Source of the DNA: Pullilachnospira sp963929535
GTDB taxonomy: Bacteria > Bacillota > Clostridia > Lachnospirales > Lachnospiraceae
Reading direction: 5' to 3'
DNA length: 64,000 nucleotides
Assembly: GCA_963929535.1 (NCBI GenBank)
Contig: CAWVIZ010000010.1
Coordinates: forward strand, 248,001 to 312,000
Shown: in pieces, positions 25,373-34,537 of the stretch
Position numbering within the stretch: position 1 is the stretch's first letter
How the letters are laid out: each line of letters opens with the position of its first letter
Made by a program: the position numbers and the translations under genes
The notes under the pieces: generated by a model
The model's database searches: none
Seen by the model: only the letters and a program-made list of their open reading frames with translations
Told to the model about the DNA's origin: nothing

Positions 25373-25858
25373 ATGTTTCGCGAAATGAGACTGAAAAGAC
25401 AGCAGATGGCGCCGGAGGAAGCGGCGGAAGTCCTGAAAAAGGGCACTTCCGGGGTACTGGCCCTTGCCGGCGATGAGGGATATCCCTATGCGGTTCCTTT
25501 AAGCTATGTGTATGACGAACAGGAGGGAACCATTATTTTTCACTCTGCAAAAAGCGGTCATAAAATCGATGCCGTCCGCCGGGACGGGAAGGCGTCCTTC
25601 TGTGTGGTGGGACAGGATCAGGTGGTGCCCGCCGTGTACACCACCTATTACCGGAGTGTGACGGTATTCGGAAAAATGCGGATTCTGGAGACCGATGAAG
25701 AAAAGAGAGCTGCCATTGAAAAGCTGGCCGTAAAGTATGCCCCCGATGACAGCGAAGAAAACAGAAACCAGGCTATCCGGCGGGAGTGGAAGGGACTCTG
25801 CGTCCTGGAAATGCGCGTCGAACATATGACTGGGAAAAAGGCGTCGGAACTGCTGTAG
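25373..25858 (+). CDS. pyridoxamine 5'-phosphate oxidase family (flavin-binding split barrel) protein
   Basis: 161 residues starting MFREMRLKRQQMAPEEAAEVLKKGTSGVLALAGDEGYPYAVPLSYVYD, the standard opening of NimA-like split-barrel flavoproteins; IIFHSAKSGHKIDAVRRDGKASFCVVG forms the FMN-binding part. Such proteins bind FMN and may reduce nitro-compounds or other oxidants; the natural substrate is unknown. Start supported by GGAGGAGG upstream (25373); the frame continues five codons further to an ATG at 25355 with no ribosome site. Confidence 0.88.
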   Translation: MFREMRLKRQQMAPEEAAEVLKKGTSGVLALAGDEGYPYAVPLSYVYDEQEGTIIFHSAKSGHKIDAVRRDGKASFCVVGQDQVVPAVYTTYYRSVTVFGKMRILETDEEKRAAIEKLAVKYAPDDSEENRNQAIRREWKGLCVLEMRVEHMTGKKASELL

Positions 25859-25944
25859 GAACCCAGCGGCCTCCGGCCCGGACGGACTTTCACGGGCTTA
25901 TGACAGGAAAACCAAAAAGCAGGAGATGGAAGGCTGACTGAAAC

Positions 25945-25973
25945 TTGTATTTCCAGGGTAAAAATGATAGAAT
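25945..25973 (+). promoter_or_regulatory. promoter of glgB
   Basis: TTGTAT (25945-25950), 17 bases, TAGAAT (25968-25973), 85 bases before the glgB start. Confidence 0.5.
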
Positions 25974-25984
25974 AAATTCAAGAC

Positions 25985-26040
25985 TTTCATAATTGGATAT
26001 GCCGCATATGCGGAGATATCCGGTAAGAGAATTATGAAAA
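25985..26040 (+). promoter_or_regulatory. large leader stem-loop abutting the glgB ribosome site
   Basis: Ten-base outer arms TTTCATAATT (25985-25994) and AATTATGAAA (26031-26040) enclose GGATAT/ATATCC and a CCGCATATGCGG core. The stem stops one base before GAGGAGG, so folding may gate translation. The predicted start of transcription (about 25980) puts the hairpin at the very 5' end of the mRNA. Confidence 0.55.
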
Positions 26041-26057
26041 GAGGAGGTACGGGTTTT

Positions 26058-28481
26058 ATGGCAGACAAATTATATGAAATGATGGACTGGCCGGAGATTG
26101 AGGCGGTGGTATATTCAGAGGAGAATTCTCCCAGAAATATCCTGGGTCCCAGGGTAACTGCGGACGGGCTTCTGGTACAGTGTTATTTTCCGGAGAGGAC
26201 AGAGGTACGGGTGAAAGTCCTGTCCGATGAGAAAATATATCCCATGGTCCTGGAGGACGAGGGCGGTTTTTTCGCGGCGCTCCTGCCTTACAGGGAGATG
26301 GTGGATTATGTATATCTGGTGAAGGAAGGGGAGGAAGAGGTGAGAGAGTACCGGGATGCCTATGCCTTTCCTGCCCAGATCACCTTTGAGGAGGAGCAGC
26401 AGTTTACCAATGGAATCTGCTACGAGATCTACGAGAAGCTGGGTGCCCATCCCATGACCGTGGGCGGAGTGAGCGGTGTGTATTTTGCCGTTTGGGCCCC
26501 CAATGCCATGCGGGTGAGCGTGGTGGGCGATTTCAATAACTGGGACGGACGAATGTACCAGATGAACCTGCTGCCTGTTTCCGGTATCTATGAGCTGTTT
26601 ATTCCGGATGTCCCTGTGGGAGCCATTTACAAATATGAGCTGAAGCTACGGGACGGTCTGACCTATCTGAAAGCTGATCCCTATGCCAACGCGGCGGAGC
26701 TGCGGCCTGCCACCGCCTCTGTCGTGGCGGATCTGACAAAGTTCCGCTGGAGGGACAAGGCGTGGCTGCGGTCCAGGAAAAAGCTGCACAAAACGGATCA
26801 GCCCATGTTCGTTTATGAGATGCACCTGGGTTCCTGGAAGAAGCCGGAGGACGGACGGGACTTCTATAATTACCGGGAGCTTGCGCCCATGCTGGTGGAG
26901 TATCTGCAGGAAATGGGCTACACCCATGTGGAACTGATGCCCATCATGGAGCATCCCTTTGACGCCTCCTGGGGCTATCAGGTGACTGGATATTACGCAC
27001 CCACCAGCCGTTACGGTTCTCCGGAGGATTTTATGTATTTTGTGGATACTCTCCACCGGGCGGGATTCGGCGTGATCCTGGACTGGGTTCCGGCGCATTT
27101 TCCAAGAGACACCTTTGGCCTGGCCTCCTTTGACGGAACCTGTCTGTACGAGCATCTGGACCCCCGGCAGGGATATCATCCCCACTGGGGAACCCTGATC
27201 TACAATTACGGCCGTCCTCAGGTGAAGAACTTCCTGATCTCCAACGCACTGTACTGGGCGGACAAATACCATGTGGACGGTATCCGGTTCGATGCGGTGG
27301 CATCTATGCTGTATCTGGATTACGGCAAGAATGACGGGGAATGGGTTCCCAATATCTATGGAGGCAATGAGAACCTGGATGCTGTGGAATTTTTGAAGCA
27401 TCTGAATTCCATTTTCAAGAAAAAATACCCGGATGCGCTGCTGATCGCGGAGGAGTCCACGGCATGGCCCAAGGTGACAGGCAGTGTGGAGGATGACGGG
27501 CTGGGCTTTGATTACAAGTGGAATATGGGCTGGATGAACGATTTTATCGGCTATATGCGCAACGATCCTTACTTCAGAGGCAGCCATCACAATGAGCTGA
27601 CATTCAGTATGATCTATGCTTACAGTGAGAATTTTATGCTCAGTCTTTCCCACGATGAGGTGGTGCATGGAAAGGGATCCCTGCTGAATAAGATGCCGGG
27701 GGACAGGGATAAAAAGTTTGCCAATCTGCGGCTGGCCCTGGGCTTTCTGATGACCCATCCAGGCAAGAAACTGCTGTTTATGGGGCAGGAGTTCGGTCAG
27801 GAGCACGAGTGGGCGGAAAACAGGTCGCTGGACTGGGAGGATCTGGAACAGCCGGATCACAAAGGACTGCAGGCATTTATGAAAGCGATGATCGGCCTCT
27901 ATAAGGAGCATCCGGCGCTGTATAAGATGGATTACGATCCTCAGGGCTTTGAGTGGATCAACTGTGTGGACTGGGAGAAGAGCCTGGTTTCCTTTATGCG
28001 GAGGACGGGCAAACCGGAAGAGACTCTGGTTGTGATCTGCAATTTCTCAGATGTGGAATATACCAGCCATCAGGTGGGGGTACCGTACGCGGGCAAGTAT
28101 AAGGAGATCATCAACAGTGACGCGGCAGCATACGGCGGTATGGGCGTGGTGAATCCCCGGGTGAAGATCGCCAAGAAAGTGGAGTGCGATGACCGGCCGT
28201 ATTCCCTGACGGTGAAGGTTCCGGCACTGGGAATGTGTATCTTCAGCTACACAAAGGCAGTGGAGAAGGTAGTGGATAACAAGACTGCCCGGGGAAAGCG
28301 GAAGACCCAGAAAAAGAGCGGATTGAAGGAAACTCTGCAGAAACAGATGGAAGAGGCCGAGGAAGCGGCGCAGGCAGAGGAAAAACAGGAAAAGGCTTCG
28401 GAAAAGGCGCCCGAGAAAACTGCAATCGATGAAAAAGACGTGAGGGCAGAAGCGCGGAAGCCTGAGGGAAAGAAAGGATAA
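26058..28481 (+). CDS. glgB: 1,4-alpha-glucan (glycogen) branching enzyme with charged C-terminal tail
   Basis: 807 residues. An N-terminal extra beta-sandwich, then a CBM48-type domain (GVYFAVWAPNAMRVSVVGDFNNWDGR), then the GH13 barrel: DWVPAHFP, nucleophile Asp in GIRFDAVASMLYLDY, acid Glu in LIAEESTAWP, and LSHDEVVHGKGSL. It transfers alpha-1,4 chains to alpha-1,6 positions in glycogen. After the normal C-terminal beta domain (ending GMCIFSYTKAV) there is an added tail of about 70 residues rich in Lys, Glu and Ala (KTQKKSGLKETLQKQMEEAE onward), low complexity and probably partly coiled coil; this is not part of the usual enzyme. Start at 26058 has GAGGAGGTA upstream. Confidence 0.93.
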   Translation: MADKLYEMMDWPEIEAVVYSEENSPRNILGPRVTADGLLVQCYFPERTEVRVKVLSDEKIYPMVLEDEGGFFAALLPYREMVDYVYLVKEGEEEVREYRDAYAFPAQITFEEEQQFTNGICYEIYEKLGAHPMTVGGVSGVYFAVWAPNAMRVSVVGDFNNWDGRMYQMNLLPVSGIYELFIPDVPVGAIYKYELKLRDGLTYLKADPYANAAELRPATASVVADLTKFRWRDKAWLRSRKKLHKTDQPMFVYEMHLGSWKKPEDGRDFYNYRELAPMLVEYLQEMGYTHVELMPIMEHPFDASWGYQVTGYYAPTSRYGSPEDFMYFVDTLHRAGFGVILDWVPAHFPRDTFGLASFDGTCLYEHLDPRQGYHPHWGTLIYNYGRPQVKNFLISNALYWADKYHVDGIRFDAVASMLYLDYGKNDGEWVPNIYGGNENLDAVEFLKHLNSIFKKKYPDALLIAEESTAWPKVTGSVEDDGLGFDYKWNMGWMNDFIGYMRNDPYFRGSHHNELTFSMIYAYSENFMLSLSHDEVVHGKGSLLNKMPGDRDKKFANLRLALGFLMTHPGKKLLFMGQEFGQEHEWAENRSLDWEDLEQPDHKGLQAFMKAMIGLYKEHPALYKMDYDPQGFEWINCVDWEKSLVSFMRRTGKPEETLVVICNFSDVEYTSHQVGVPYAGKYKEIINSDAAAYGGMGVVNPRVKIAKKVECDDRPYSLTVKVPALGMCIFSYTKAVEKVVDNKTARGKRKTQKKSGLKETLQKQMEEAEEAAQAEEKQEKASEKAPEKTAIDEKDVRAEARKPEGKKG

Positions 28482-28490
28482 ATTCTGTTT

Positions 28491-29345
28491 ATGATGGATA
28501 CATTGAAAGAGGCGCTGACCTGGCTGGGGCAGATTCCCCGGGACGGTTTGATCGGATTCCTCTTGCGGCTGGCGCTGGCGCTGATCGTGTATGGGATCGG
28601 GACAAAGCTGATCTCCTGGCTGTGCCGGGTGGTGCGGAACTACCTGTTGAAGTATGGAACCGATGAAGCGGCGAAAAGCTTCCTGATGTCCATTATCAAG
28701 ATCAGTCTTCATATTCTGCTGATCATGACCCTGGCCGCTAATCTGGGAGTGGACAGGACCTCCATAGCCACGGTGCTGGCATCTGCCGGGGTGGCAGTCA
28801 GCCTGGCATTGAAAGACGGGCTGTCCAATTTTGCGGGAGGGCTGATCATCATGTTTCTGCGGCCGTTTTCCGTGGGAGATTATATTGTGGAGAACGGAGA
28901 GAATAACGAGGGTACCGTGGAGAAGATCGAGCTGTATTATACCACTCTGGCAACTACGGACAGCAGGCGGATCGTAATTCCCAATTCCCAGCTGACGGGA
29001 AACAGTATCACCAATGTGACGGCTGCTGATAAACGGCGTCTGGAGATCAAGGTGGGGATTTCCTATGACTCGGATCTGCAGAAGGCCAAGGAAATCCTCC
29101 GGGAGCTGATCCAGACGGATCCGGAGCTGATGGACCAGGAGGAAACGCGGATTTTTGTAGACTCTCTGGGGGAAAGCTCGGTGGTGCTGGGAATGCGTTC
29201 CTGGGTAAAAACAGAAGAATTCTGGAATACGAAATGGCGGATGAATGAGAAGATCAAGGAACAGTTTGACGCCAATGGGATACAGATCCCGTTTCCACAG
29301 ATGGACGTGAGGATCAAAGAGATGCCTGGGATGGAAAAACGATAA
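28491..29345 (+). CDS. mscS: small-conductance mechanosensitive channel, MscS family
   Basis: 284 residues. Three N-terminal membrane segments (first LIGFLLRLALALIVYGIGTKL), pore helix TSIATVLASAGVAVSLALKDGLSNFAGGLIIMFLRPFSVGDYI, then the beta domain IVIPNSQLTGNSITN and the alpha/beta cytosolic cage. Opens on hypo-osmotic shock to release solutes. It begins nine bases after glgB and is probably co-transcribed; ATG at 28494 is an alternative start. Confidence 0.93.
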   Translation: MMDTLKEALTWLGQIPRDGLIGFLLRLALALIVYGIGTKLISWLCRVVRNYLLKYGTDEAAKSFLMSIIKISLHILLIMTLAANLGVDRTSIATVLASAGVAVSLALKDGLSNFAGGLIIMFLRPFSVGDYIVENGENNEGTVEKIELYYTTLATTDSRRIVIPNSQLTGNSITNVTAADKRRLEIKVGISYDSDLQKAKEILRELIQTDPELMDQEETRIFVDSLGESSVVLGMRSWVKTEEFWNTKWRMNEKIKEQFDANGIQIPFPQMDVRIKEMPGMEKR

Positions 29346-29462
29346 GGCAGAAAGTGTGCGGGAAGATCGCAGATTCCATCATAAATGATACAGAGGACAG
29401 GACTTCGGAAAAAGGAGTGCTGTCCTTTGCACAGCTTGTCGGATACTGAGGTTTTGAGGCGG

Positions 29463-31181
29463 ATGACAGAAAAAGCGTATGGAAAAACAGGACGGGGAAA
29501 AGGAAAACAGGGGCAGCCATCGCCGGTGAGAGGAAAATCCCAAAGAAGGAAGGTATCATCGGGAGAAAGAAAAACGTCCGCAGAGAAGAAAACGGCAGTT
29601 TCCGGAAGAAAAACGTCCGCAGGGAAGAAAGCGGCGGTTTCCGGAAGAAAAACGTCCGCGGGGAAGAAAACGGCAGATTCCGGAAGAAAAACATCTGCGG
29701 GGAGAAACGGTTCCGGACATAAAAATGCCGGAAAAAATAACCCAGGAAGAGGGAGAAATGGGAGAAGGGCTTCCGGGAAAGAGAAAACAGTATGGAAAAA
29801 ATGGCTGGGAATCGCCGCAGTCCTGACGCTCACAGCTGCAGCCGGCGGGGCGTATCTGAAACGGGCTGATTATTTCCGGGAGCATTTCTACAAGGGAACC
29901 TGGATCAACGGCTTGGACTGCAGTTTTTTAACGGCAGATCAGGTAAAGGAAAAGCTCCTTGGGCAGGCAGAGGAATTTACGCTGACAGTGACAGGAAGAG
30001 GGCAGACGGAAACCATTACGGGAATGCAGATGAAGATGCGTTTTGAGGATGACGGCAGCGTGGAGCAGATCCTTCAGGAGCAGAAGCCGCTTCTGTGGCT
30101 GATGGAAAATTTTCAGGGATATCACAGTGAAACCACTACCAGCGTCAGCTATGACGGGGAAAGCCTGCGGGAGGCGGTGCTGAATCTTTTCTTTCTCCAG
30201 GAGTCCTTCATGCAGCCGCCCAGAGATGCCTATGTGGAGGGGACGGATGAGGGGTACGTGGTGATTCCGGAAGATCCGGGCAGTATGGCAGATGTGGAGA
30301 TGGCCGCTGCCGCAGTGCAGACGGCGGCAGACGCCGGGGAGAGCCAGGTGGATCTGGAGGCGGCGGGCTGTTATCTGGAACCCGCTGTCTATGGAGATGA
30401 TCCGGAGCTGGCCAGACAGGCCGAGGAGCTGAACCGGCTTACCTGTGCGGTACTTACCTATCAGGTGTGCGGGACAGAAAGAAAGGTGGACAGATCCGTG
30501 CTGAGGCACTGGGTAACCGGGGATCCGGCCAGTGGCTGGGCCATTGACCAGGAAAAGGTCAGACAGTATATTGATGAACTGGCGGATGAGAGAGACAGTT
30601 ATGGAAAAGCCAGGACATTTACCACCCACAGTCAGGAGCAGATCACGCTGACCGTGAACCAGTACGGATGGCTGGTGGACCGGGACAGATCGGCGGAGGA
30701 GCTCTTTCGGGCGATCGGGGAGGGACGGCAGGGGGAGATGGAGCTGGAGTATTTCAGAACCGCCAAGGGGACCGGAGCGGATGATCTGGGAAGTGTTTAT
30801 GTGGAGATCAGCATCGACCGGCAGACCATGTGGTGCTACCGGGACGGTCAGGTGCTGGTGGAGACGCCTGTGGTGACAGGAGATGTATCCAAAGGGTACG
30901 ACACCCCCAGAGGAGGCTGCTGGCCCATCCGCTCAAAAACAACAGAATACACCATGCACGGTCCCAGACTTCCGGACGGAACGTATGAGTACACGGCGTT
31001 CGTCCATTTCTGGATGCCCTTTAACGGCGGGGTGGGAATCCACGATCTGGGCAGCAGGAGTTCTTTCGGCGGAGATATTTATCTCACCAATGGTTCTCAT
31101 GGATGCATCAACACTCCGTACCAGGCGGCAAAGACCATCTATGAAAATGTGACCGCGGGAACACCGGTGATCGTGTACTGA
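29463..31181 (+). CDS. L,D-transpeptidase (YkuD) with basic repeat N-terminus
   Basis: 572 residues from the ATG at 29463. Domains: a very basic cytosolic N-terminal region of about 110 residues with a 13-residue repeat (AGKKTAVSGRKTS, three near-copies), a membrane anchor (WLGIAAVLTLTAAAGGAYL), a peptidoglycan-binding type 4 part, and the C-terminal YkuD domain with the HGCINTP catalytic Cys and IHDLGSRSSFG. It would cross-link or anchor to peptidoglycan outside the cell. The start is uncertain: TTG at 29427 has a well-spaced AAGGAG, and ATG 29385 is open but lacks a ribosome site. Confidence 0.88.
   Translation: MTEKAYGKTGRGKGKQGQPSPVRGKSQRRKVSSGERKTSAEKKTAVSGRKTSAGKKAAVSGRKTSAGKKTADSGRKTSAGRNGSGHKNAGKNNPGRGRNGRRASGKEKTVWKKWLGIAAVLTLTAAAGGAYLKRADYFREHFYKGTWINGLDCSFLTADQVKEKLLGQAEEFTLTVTGRGQTETITGMQMKMRFEDDGSVEQILQEQKPLLWLMENFQGYHSETTTSVSYDGESLREAVLNLFFLQESFMQPPRDAYVEGTDEGYVVIPEDPGSMADVEMAAAAVQTAADAGESQVDLEAAGCYLEPAVYGDDPELARQAEELNRLTCAVLTYQVCGTERKVDRSVLRHWVTGDPASGWAIDQEKVRQYIDELADERDSYGKARTFTTHSQEQITLTVNQYGWLVDRDRSAEELFRAIGEGRQGEMELEYFRTAKGTGADDLGSVYVEISIDRQTMWCYRDGQVLVETPVVTGDVSKGYDTPRGGCWPIRSKTTEYTMHGPRLPDGTYEYTAFVHFWMPFNGGVGIHDLGSRSSFGGDIYLTNGSHGCINTPYQAAKTIYENVTAGTPVIVY
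29560..29702 (+). repeat. 39-base in-frame tandem repeat in the L,D-transpeptidase gene
   Basis: About three and a half copies of a 39-base unit encoding AGKKTAVSGRKTS. Copies differ at a few positions. Repeat number is likely to vary among strains by slippage. Confidence 0.75.
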
Positions 31182-31240
31182 GGGATAACCCAAAACAGAA
31201 AAGAGATCGAAAAGACACAGAAAGAAAGGGAGAAGGGGAA

Positions 31241-32425
31241 ATGATAGCAGAACAATACAGAAAAATGCTGGGAGCCAAGTCGGTGATCCGTGAAATGTTT
31301 GCATATGGTACCGAAAGGGCAAAAGAAATCGGCGCTGAGAATGTCTTTGATTACAGTCTGGGAAATCCATCGGTTCCGGTTCCGGAAAAATTCACGAAAA
31401 AGATGATAGAAATGCTGGAGACAGAAGAACCGGTGGCCCTTCATGGCTACAGCCCCACTCTGGGGATCGACTCCGTGCGGGAGGCAGTGGCAGCCTCTCT
31501 CAACAGGAGATTCGGAATGGCGTACGGGAAGGAGCACATTTTTATGGCCAGCGGTGCTGCGGCAGCTCTGGCTCATGCCTTCCGGGCCGTGACGGTTCCG
31601 GGAGATTCCATTCTGACCTTTGCGCCGTTTTTTCCGGAATACAGGTTTTATGTGGAACTGACAGGAGCCAAACTGAAGGTGGTGCCGCCGGATCTGGAGG
31701 GATTCCAGGTGGATTTTGAGAAGTTTGAGGAGATGGTGACGGAGGATGTGACGGCAGTGCTGATCAATACTCCCAACAATCCTTCCGGTATTGTTTACAC
31801 CACAGAAACGGTGAAACGGCTGGCGGCTGTCCTGGAGGAAAAGGAACGGAGGTTTGGCCATGAGATTTATCTGATATCAGATGAACCCTACCGGGAAATC
31901 GTATTTGACGGAGTGGACGCTCCGTATGTGGCCAGACATTATAAGAATACCATTACCTGCTATTCCTTCAGTAAGTCCCTGTCCATCCCCGGAGAGCGGA
32001 TCGGCTATGTGGCCGTATCTCCGGAGTGTCAGAATGCGGAACTGATCGTGGAGATGTGCGGGCAGATTTCCAGGGGGATCGGGCACAACTGTCCCTCCTC
32101 TATTATCCAGCTGGCAGCGGCGGAGTTTCTGGATGACACCTCAGATCTGTCGGTGTATGAGAAAAACGCGGGAATCCTGTATGAGAAACTCACGGAACTG
32201 GGATTCCGGGTGGTAAAGCCGGGCGGAACCTTTTACATGTTTCCCAGAGCGCTGGAGGAGGATGCTCAGGCATTCTGCCAAAAAGCCATGAAGGAGGATC
32301 TGCTGCTGGTTCCGGGAGACACCTTCGGATGTCCCGGTTACTTCCGGATCGCATACTGTATCGAGACGGAAAAGGTGGAGCGGTCACTGGCGGCGTTTGA
32401 AAGAGTGGCGGCGATGTATCGGTAA
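31241..32425 (+). CDS. PLP-dependent aminotransferase, class I/II
   Basis: 394 residues of the AspC/AlaT fold: FDYSLGNPSVPVPEKF near the N-terminus, YSPTLGIDSVREAVA, NTPNNPSGIVYT, ISDEPYREIVFDG, PLP lysine in CYSFSKSLSIPGERIGY, and the substrate Arg in GYFRIAYC. Amino donor and acceptor cannot be told from sequence; aspartate- or aromatic-type activity is usual for the group. GGGAGAAGGGG upstream. It stands alone between the transpeptidase and the fucosidase. Confidence 0.88.
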   Translation: MIAEQYRKMLGAKSVIREMFAYGTERAKEIGAENVFDYSLGNPSVPVPEKFTKKMIEMLETEEPVALHGYSPTLGIDSVREAVAASLNRRFGMAYGKEHIFMASGAAAALAHAFRAVTVPGDSILTFAPFFPEYRFYVELTGAKLKVVPPDLEGFQVDFEKFEEMVTEDVTAVLINTPNNPSGIVYTTETVKRLAAVLEEKERRFGHEIYLISDEPYREIVFDGVDAPYVARHYKNTITCYSFSKSLSIPGERIGYVAVSPECQNAELIVEMCGQISRGIGHNCPSSIIQLAAAEFLDDTSDLSVYEKNAGILYEKLTELGFRVVKPGGTFYMFPRALEEDAQAFCQKAMKEDLLLVPGDTFGCPGYFRIAYCIETEKVERSLAAFERVAAMYR

Positions 32426-32562
32426 TGTATCCGGGATAAGCGGATTTGTTGTCCAAAAAGTACAAATAAGAATCAGAAAAGTCCATTCTATTTGTGAAAA
32501 TGTTCCGTTATAATAAACGTAACGTCAATTTTGCAAAAAGTAAAAACGGGAGGTTACGTATT

Positions 32563-33894
32563 ATGGGAAAACGATACACGGGAACCTGGGAATCTGTAAA
32601 GCAGCACCAGGTTCCGGAATGGTATGAAGACTGCAAATTCGGTATCTTTATTCACTGGGGTCCCTATTCGGTGCCTGCCTATGCCCCCAGAACATGGGAG
32701 CTGGGAGAGGTTCCGGGAGATGAGGAATGGTTCTGCAACAATCCCTATGCGGAATGGTATTACAACTCCATCAATGTGGGGAGAGGCCCTTCCTATGAGC
32801 ATCATGTGAAAACGTACGGGAAGGATTTCAAGTACGAAGACTTTATTCCCATGTGGAAGGCGGAAAACTGGGATCCCAAAAAGTGGGCGGAGATCTTCCG
32901 GAAAGCAGGGGCGCAGTATGTGGTCCTCACCACAAAGCATCACGATGGCTTTTGCCTGTTCCCCAGCAAATATACCCAGTTTGATACCACCCATATGGGA
33001 CCCATGCGGGATATCACCGGAGAACTGACGGACGCGGTGCGGCAGGAAGGGCTGCGGATGGGTCTGTACTATTCCGGACTGATCGACTGGCAGTTTGCCA
33101 ATGATCCGATCTATACCAGTGAGGACCTGTTCGGGACAGCCTGCCCCACCTTTGAGTATGCGGATTATTCTTATAATCAGATGAAGGAGCTGATCGATAA
33201 CTATCATCCTTCCGTGCTGTGGAACGATATCGGCTGGCCCAAGCAGAGCGAGCAGGCGATGCCGTATCTTCTGGCCCATTATTATAATACTGTGGAGGAA
33301 GGCGTGGTGGATGACCGTTTCAACGGCCTTTTCAAGGATTTCTCCACAAAAGAATATCAGGCGGGAAGCACCAGCCGGGAAGAAAAATGGGAGATGTGCC
33401 GTGGAATGGGACTTTCCTTTGGATACAATGAGAATGAAGGGGATGATCAGCTGATCAGCCTTCCGGATCTGATCCGTCTTCTGGTGTCCACAGTGTCCAA
33501 CAACGGAAACCTTCTCCTGAATATCGGCCCCAAGGCGGACGGTACGATTCCCCAGGAGCAGGTAAAACGGCTGATGGCTCTGGGCGAGTGGCTGAATGTG
33601 AACGGAGAAGGCATCTACGGAACCCGCTGCAGCGCACGGGAAAATCAGGAATGCCAGGGAGGCCGGGAAATCTGGTATACCAGAAAGGGAGAAGATCTGT
33701 ATCTCTTTGCAGGAGGACTGTCGGAAGGAGAAAATGAGATTCTGATCCCCGGACTGGAGGTTCCCCCGGTGCCGCTGGATGCGTCCCTGGAGACAGAGGC
33801 TGTGAAGACGGAATGGGGAATGCTGCTGAAGGTGAAGAACTATCGCAGTGATCAGTATATCGCAGGCTTTAAAGCAGCCGGAGCGGAAAAATAA
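32563..33894 (+). CDS. alpha-L-fucosidase, GH29
   Basis: 443 residues, no signal peptide, so intracellular. GH29 landmarks: WYEDCKFGIFIHWGPYSVPAYAPRTW, VLTTKHHDGFCLFPSKYT, GLYYSGLIDW, and nucleophile Asp in VLWNDIGWPKQ. GNLLLNIGPKADGTIP is the end of the catalytic barrel; a short C-terminal beta part follows. Removes alpha-linked fucose from host-type glycans taken up as oligosaccharides. Start at 32563 with GGGAGG; an ATG at 32494 is upstream of the -10 box (TATAAT, 32509-32514) and therefore excluded. Confidence 0.93.
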   Translation: MGKRYTGTWESVKQHQVPEWYEDCKFGIFIHWGPYSVPAYAPRTWELGEVPGDEEWFCNNPYAEWYYNSINVGRGPSYEHHVKTYGKDFKYEDFIPMWKAENWDPKKWAEIFRKAGAQYVVLTTKHHDGFCLFPSKYTQFDTTHMGPMRDITGELTDAVRQEGLRMGLYYSGLIDWQFANDPIYTSEDLFGTACPTFEYADYSYNQMKELIDNYHPSVLWNDIGWPKQSEQAMPYLLAHYYNTVEEGVVDDRFNGLFKDFSTKEYQAGSTSREEKWEMCRGMGLSFGYNENEGDDQLISLPDLIRLLVSTVSNNGNLLLNIGPKADGTIPQEQVKRLMALGEWLNVNGEGIYGTRCSARENQECQGGREIWYTRKGEDLYLFAGGLSEGENEILIPGLEVPPVPLDASLETEAVKTEWGMLLKVKNYRSDQYIAGFKAAGAEK

Positions 33895-33932
33895 TCGGAA
33901 AGTCAAAACCTTTCGGTTTATATAGCATAACC

Positions 33933-33964
33933 AAACGGGACTTCTTGGGAGGTCCCGTTTGCTT
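33933..33964 (+). terminator. terminator after the fucosidase gene
   Basis: AAACGGGAC (33933-33941) and GTCCCGTTT (33952-33960) form the stem. The T tract is short (GTTTGCTTT). Confidence 0.6.
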
Positions 33965-33999
33965 TATAATGGAAACAGAAACCGGGAGGTGAGAATAGA

Positions 34000-34390
34000 A
34001 TGAGAAAAGGCAGTTTGCCGGTGATACTGGCAGTAATGCTTTTGGTATCCGGCTGCGGACCGTCTGGGAATCCCACGGGTGGAGTTTCAGGATCAGAGAC
34101 CGTTTCCCGGCAGGGAGAAGATGCATCGCCTTTTCCATATCGGGAAACTGCTGATCTGCGGCGGAGGCATGGCGGACTGGAGCTTTCTGGAGACGGGTAT
34201 GGTAGATGAGCTCAGTCTGTTTCTGGCTCCTGTGTCAGACGGAAGCCAGGGGTCAGCCGCCCTGTTTTCCCAAATGCCCGGACAGAAAAACGGGACACCG
34301 GTGGAATTTTCCCTGAAACACGCGGAACCGGTGGGAGACGGAGGCCTGCGTCTGAACTATCTGGCGAAAAACGCCGGAACAAGGGAATAG
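34000..34390 (+). pseudogene. deletion scar: lipoprotein 5' end joined to the 3' end of a RibD-like reductase
   Basis: A good ribosome site (GGGAGGTGA) and ATG at 34000 start a lipoprotein signal (LPVILAVMLLVSGCG) that runs about 40 residues. From about 34125, in the +1 frame, the sequence encodes GKLLICGGGMADWSFLETGMVDELSLFLAPVSDGSQGS..., the closing part of the RibD C-terminal/dihydrofolate-reductase-like domain, ending at 34390. The two parts are in different frames, so neither is functional. A deletion fusing two unrelated genes explains this best. Confidence 0.7.
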
Positions 34391-34467
34391 CTGCCTGTGC
34401 GCATGCATTGGCGGCAGTGAGACCGAAAGGCGGAACTTCTGCAGGCAGAGTATTTCCTTGTAAGTAA

Positions 34468-34526
34468 AAAAGGAGCATACAGCGGACAGCCCTTGCCGGG
34501 GCTTATCCGCCGTATGCTCCTTTTGA
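34468..34526 (-). terminator. terminator of proS
   Basis: On the minus strand AGGAGCATAC...GTATGCTCCT with a long inner stem around CCCC/GGGG, followed by TTTTTT. The plus-strand reading also has TTTT, so it may work for both directions. Confidence 0.75.
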
Positions 34527-34537
34527 AAATTCCGCTG

